Positions 5,912 to 7,464 of a stretch of DNA of 7,464 nucleotides are shown one piece after another; the stretch's first letter is position 1, and every line of letters starts with the position of its first letter. A model generated the notes under the pieces. The model did not search any database, was not told the origin of the DNA, and saw nothing but the letters and a program-made list of their open reading frames with translations. The position numbers and the translations under genes are program-made. The stretch lies in NCBI GenBank assembly GCA_030147645.1, contig JASBUY010000169.1, positions 1 through 7,464 of the forward strand, read 5' to 3'. The stretch comes from Aquabacter sp. (GTDB lineage: Bacteria > Pseudomonadota > Alphaproteobacteria > Rhizobiales > Xanthobacteraceae).

Positions 5912-6907
5912 TCACTCCTTGGGAAGCTTCGCGTCTTCGATGACGGTCTTCCACTTAGAGAGCTCGGAATTGACGTGCTTCGCGAGATCCTCGGGGGTGC
6001 CGCCCTCGATGATGCCGCCGCCGTCGCCGATGAACTTCACCATTTCCGGCTTCTTGAGCATGTCGTTCACCGCCGCGTTGATGCGTTGGATGATGGGCTT
6101 CGGCGTGCCGGCGGGAGCGAACAGGCCGAACCAGGCGGTGGCTTCGAACTTGGAGAGGTTCGCAGACTTGGTGGATTCCGCGATGGTCGGCACATCGGGC
6201 GCCAGGGGGGAGCGCTTCTGGGTGGTGACGGCGAGCGCCTTGACGCGGCCGTTGGTCACCTGGGGATAGGCCGAAGGCATGTTGTCGAACATGAGATCCG
6301 TCTGTCCCGAGACCACCGACATCAACGCGCCCGAGCTGCCCGGATAGGGAATGTGCGTCATCTGAACGCCGGTCTGCGCCTTGAACATCTCGCCCGACAA
6401 ATGGGTCGAGGAGCCAATGCCGGACGAGGCGAAATTCAGCTTGTCGGGATTGGCCTTGGCGTAGGCGATCAACTCGTCCACCGAATTGACCGGGAGATCC
6501 TTGCGCACCACCAGGATGTTGGGGATCGAGTCGATCCAGACGATCGGCTCGAAATCCTTCACCGGGTCGTACTTGGCCGCAAGACTCAGATTCGGGGCGA
6601 TACCGTGAGACGAAACCTGACCGAAGAACAGCGTGTAGCCGTCCGGCTTGGCATTGGCCGCCACGGTGGTGCCGAGGATGCCGCCCGCACCCGCGCGGTT
6701 CTCCACGATGACGGGTTTGCCCAGCTCTTGGGTCAGGCCTTCCGCGATCTTGCGTGCAAGGATGTCGGTGGCACCACCGGCCGAGTAGGGGACGATGATG
6801 GAGAGCGCGCGCGTCGGCCAACCGGGTTCCGGCTCAGCGGCGGCGGCGGGCCCTGCGAGGCTGGCGCCAAGAATGGCCGCCATAGCGTATTTGAAGCAAC
6901 GGAACAT
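5912..6907 (-). CDS. Bug/TctC-family periplasmic solute-binding protein
   Basis: A 331-residue precursor of the tripartite tricarboxylate transporter receptor (Bug) family, which catches carboxylates or related small solutes in the periplasm. It has a Sec signal peptide with a hydrophobic core at 8-20 and a likely cut in Ala-Ala-Ala-Ala before Glu25. Family hallmarks follow in order: IIVPYSAGGATDILAR (37-52), VIVENRAGAGGILGT (66-80), KPDGYTL (87-93), DFEPI (118-122), KLNFASSGIGSSTHLSGE (156-173), THIPYPGSSGAL (184-195), SGQTDLMFDN (200-209) and FGLFAPAGTPKPI (260-272). Length is normal for the family. The ribosome site GGGAGGG (6920-6914) is strong, 6 bases from the ATG. No TctA or TctB membrane partner is in the window, so it may be an orphan receptor, as most Bug proteins are. 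The ligand cannot be read from sequence. The flanking SDR genes suggest that it is then oxidised or reduced. Confidence 0.94.
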   Translation of the reverse strand: MFRCFKYAMAAILGASLAGPAAAAEPEPGWPTRALSIIVPYSAGGATDILARKIAEGLTQELGKPVIVENRAGAGGILGTTVAANAKPDGYTLFFGQVSSHGIAPNLSLAAKYDPVKDFEPIVWIDSIPNILVVRKDLPVNSVDELIAYAKANPDKLNFASSGIGSSTHLSGEMFKAQTGVQMTHIPYPGSSGALMSVVSGQTDLMFDNMPSAYPQVTNGRVKALAVTTQKRSPLAPDVPTIAESTKSANLSKFEATAWFGLFAPAGTPKPIIQRINAAVNDMLKKPEMVKFIGDGGGIIEGGTPEDLAKHVNSELSKWKTVIEDAKLPKE

Positions 6908-6956
6908 CTGTTTCCCTCCCTGGATCGACTTGATTGAAGCTGCGTTGGCGCGCGCC

Positions 6957-7464
6957 TCAGGCGGCGCCGATGGTCATGCCTCCGCACACATAGAGAACCT
7001 GACCGGTCACGAAGCCGGACCCCTCAGACGCGAAGAAGCCCACGGCTTCAGCGACGTCCTCGCTGGTGCCCATGCGACGCACCGGAATCTTCTCCACGAT
7101 GGCCTTGGTGCGGGGTGAATCGGGCGGGTTCACCGCCTCGAACAGGCTGGTGCGGATGGGCCCGGGGCCGATGGCATTCACCGTGATGCCGTATTGCCCG
7201 AGTTCCAGCGCCCAGGTGCGCGTCATGCCCAGCAGCCCCGCCTTGGTGGCGGCATAGGCGCTGCGCAATTCCTTGCCGAGCGCGGCCCGGCTGGAAATGT
7301 TGACGATGCGCCCGAGCCCCGCCGCCTTCATGGAGGGCAGGACCGCCTGCGCGCACAGGATGGGGGCCTTCAGATTGATGGTGGAGACCGCCTCCAGGCT
7401 GTCGGTGGTGGTCTCCTCCAGGCTCGCCGGATTGACGATGCCCGCATTGTTGACGAGCCGCGTC
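6957..7464 (-). CDS. SDR-family oxidoreductase (C-terminal part, cut by right edge)
   Basis: The last 168 residues of a classical short-chain dehydrogenase/reductase; the N-terminal cofactor loop lies beyond the right edge. The frame enters at 7463 with LVNNAGI, the family NNAG motif. It then shows the helix-4 Asn (TINLKAP), IVNISS with the catalytic Ser near 7290, and YAATK with catalytic Tyr (codon 7256-7254) and Lys (7244-7242). The end runs through VNAIGPGPIRT and the C-terminal SEGSGFVTGQVLYVCGG. It resembles 3-oxoacyl-ACP reductase (FabG)-like SDRs, but that name is often only a family label. Its stop is 49 bases before the binding-protein ATG on the same strand, so the two are very likely co-transcribed. 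It is only loosely similar to the SDR at 5010-5822, so the pair are not a recent duplication. Confidence 0.92.
   Translation of the reverse strand, partial: TRLVNNAGIVNPASLEETTTDSLEAVSTINLKAPILCAQAVLPSMKAAGLGRIVNISSRAALGKELRSAYAATKAGLLGMTRTWALELGQYGITVNAIGPGPIRTSLFEAVNPPDSPRTKAIVEKIPVRRMGTSEDVAEAVGFFASEGSGFVTGQVLYVCGGMTIGAA

Noticed and set aside
5852..6937. A 361-codon open frame on the plus strand opposite the binding-protein gene
   Set aside because: It is antisense to a clear Bug-family gene. The composition, rich in Arg, Gly and His, is typical of a shadow frame.

Overview
The window looks like chromosomal DNA from a high-GC alphaproteobacterium, most likely of the Hyphomicrobiales (Xanthobacter/Azorhizobium-like relatives are a reasonable guess). 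The clues are the GC-rich codon use, a perfect match to the CtrA box (TTAA-N7-TTAAC), a paired hairpin repeat of the kind common between genes in that order, and a Bug-type solute-binding protein beside SDR dehydrogenases. The species cannot be fixed from the sequence alone.

Left two thirds (1-4773): a candidate exopolysaccharide locus. In order it holds the signal-peptide end of an unknown secreted protein cut by the left edge (minus strand), a non-hydrolysing UDP-GlcNAc 2-epimerase wecB (minus), a DUF4434-like exported TIM-barrel-type protein (plus), and an NfrA-like outer-membrane TPR/beta-barrel protein (minus). In E. coli, NfrA, NfrB and WecB form a c-di-GMP-controlled pathway for a ManNAc-containing surface polysaccharide, the receptor of phage N4. 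Here WecB would supply UDP-ManNAc, NfrA would export the polymer across the outer membrane, and the DUF4434 protein could trim or bind it in the periplasm. No NfrB-like glycosyltransferase lies in the window. It may lie to the left of position 1 or elsewhere in the genome.

Middle (4729-5009): a 281-base gap. Next to nfrA are three TTAACC hexamers, two of which form a full CtrA box ending 22 bases before the nfrA ATG. This suggests that polymer export is tied to the cell cycle. Further right are two long imperfect hairpins forming one intergenic repeat (4804-4920) and a small GC-rich hairpin (4951-4971).

Right third (5010-7464): three minus-strand genes, probably one operon read right to left. 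They are an SDR oxidoreductase cut by the right edge, a Bug/TctC-family periplasmic binding protein, and a second complete SDR oxidoreductase. The set looks like a small uptake-plus-catabolism module for an unknown carboxylate or similar compound. It has no evident link to the polysaccharide genes.
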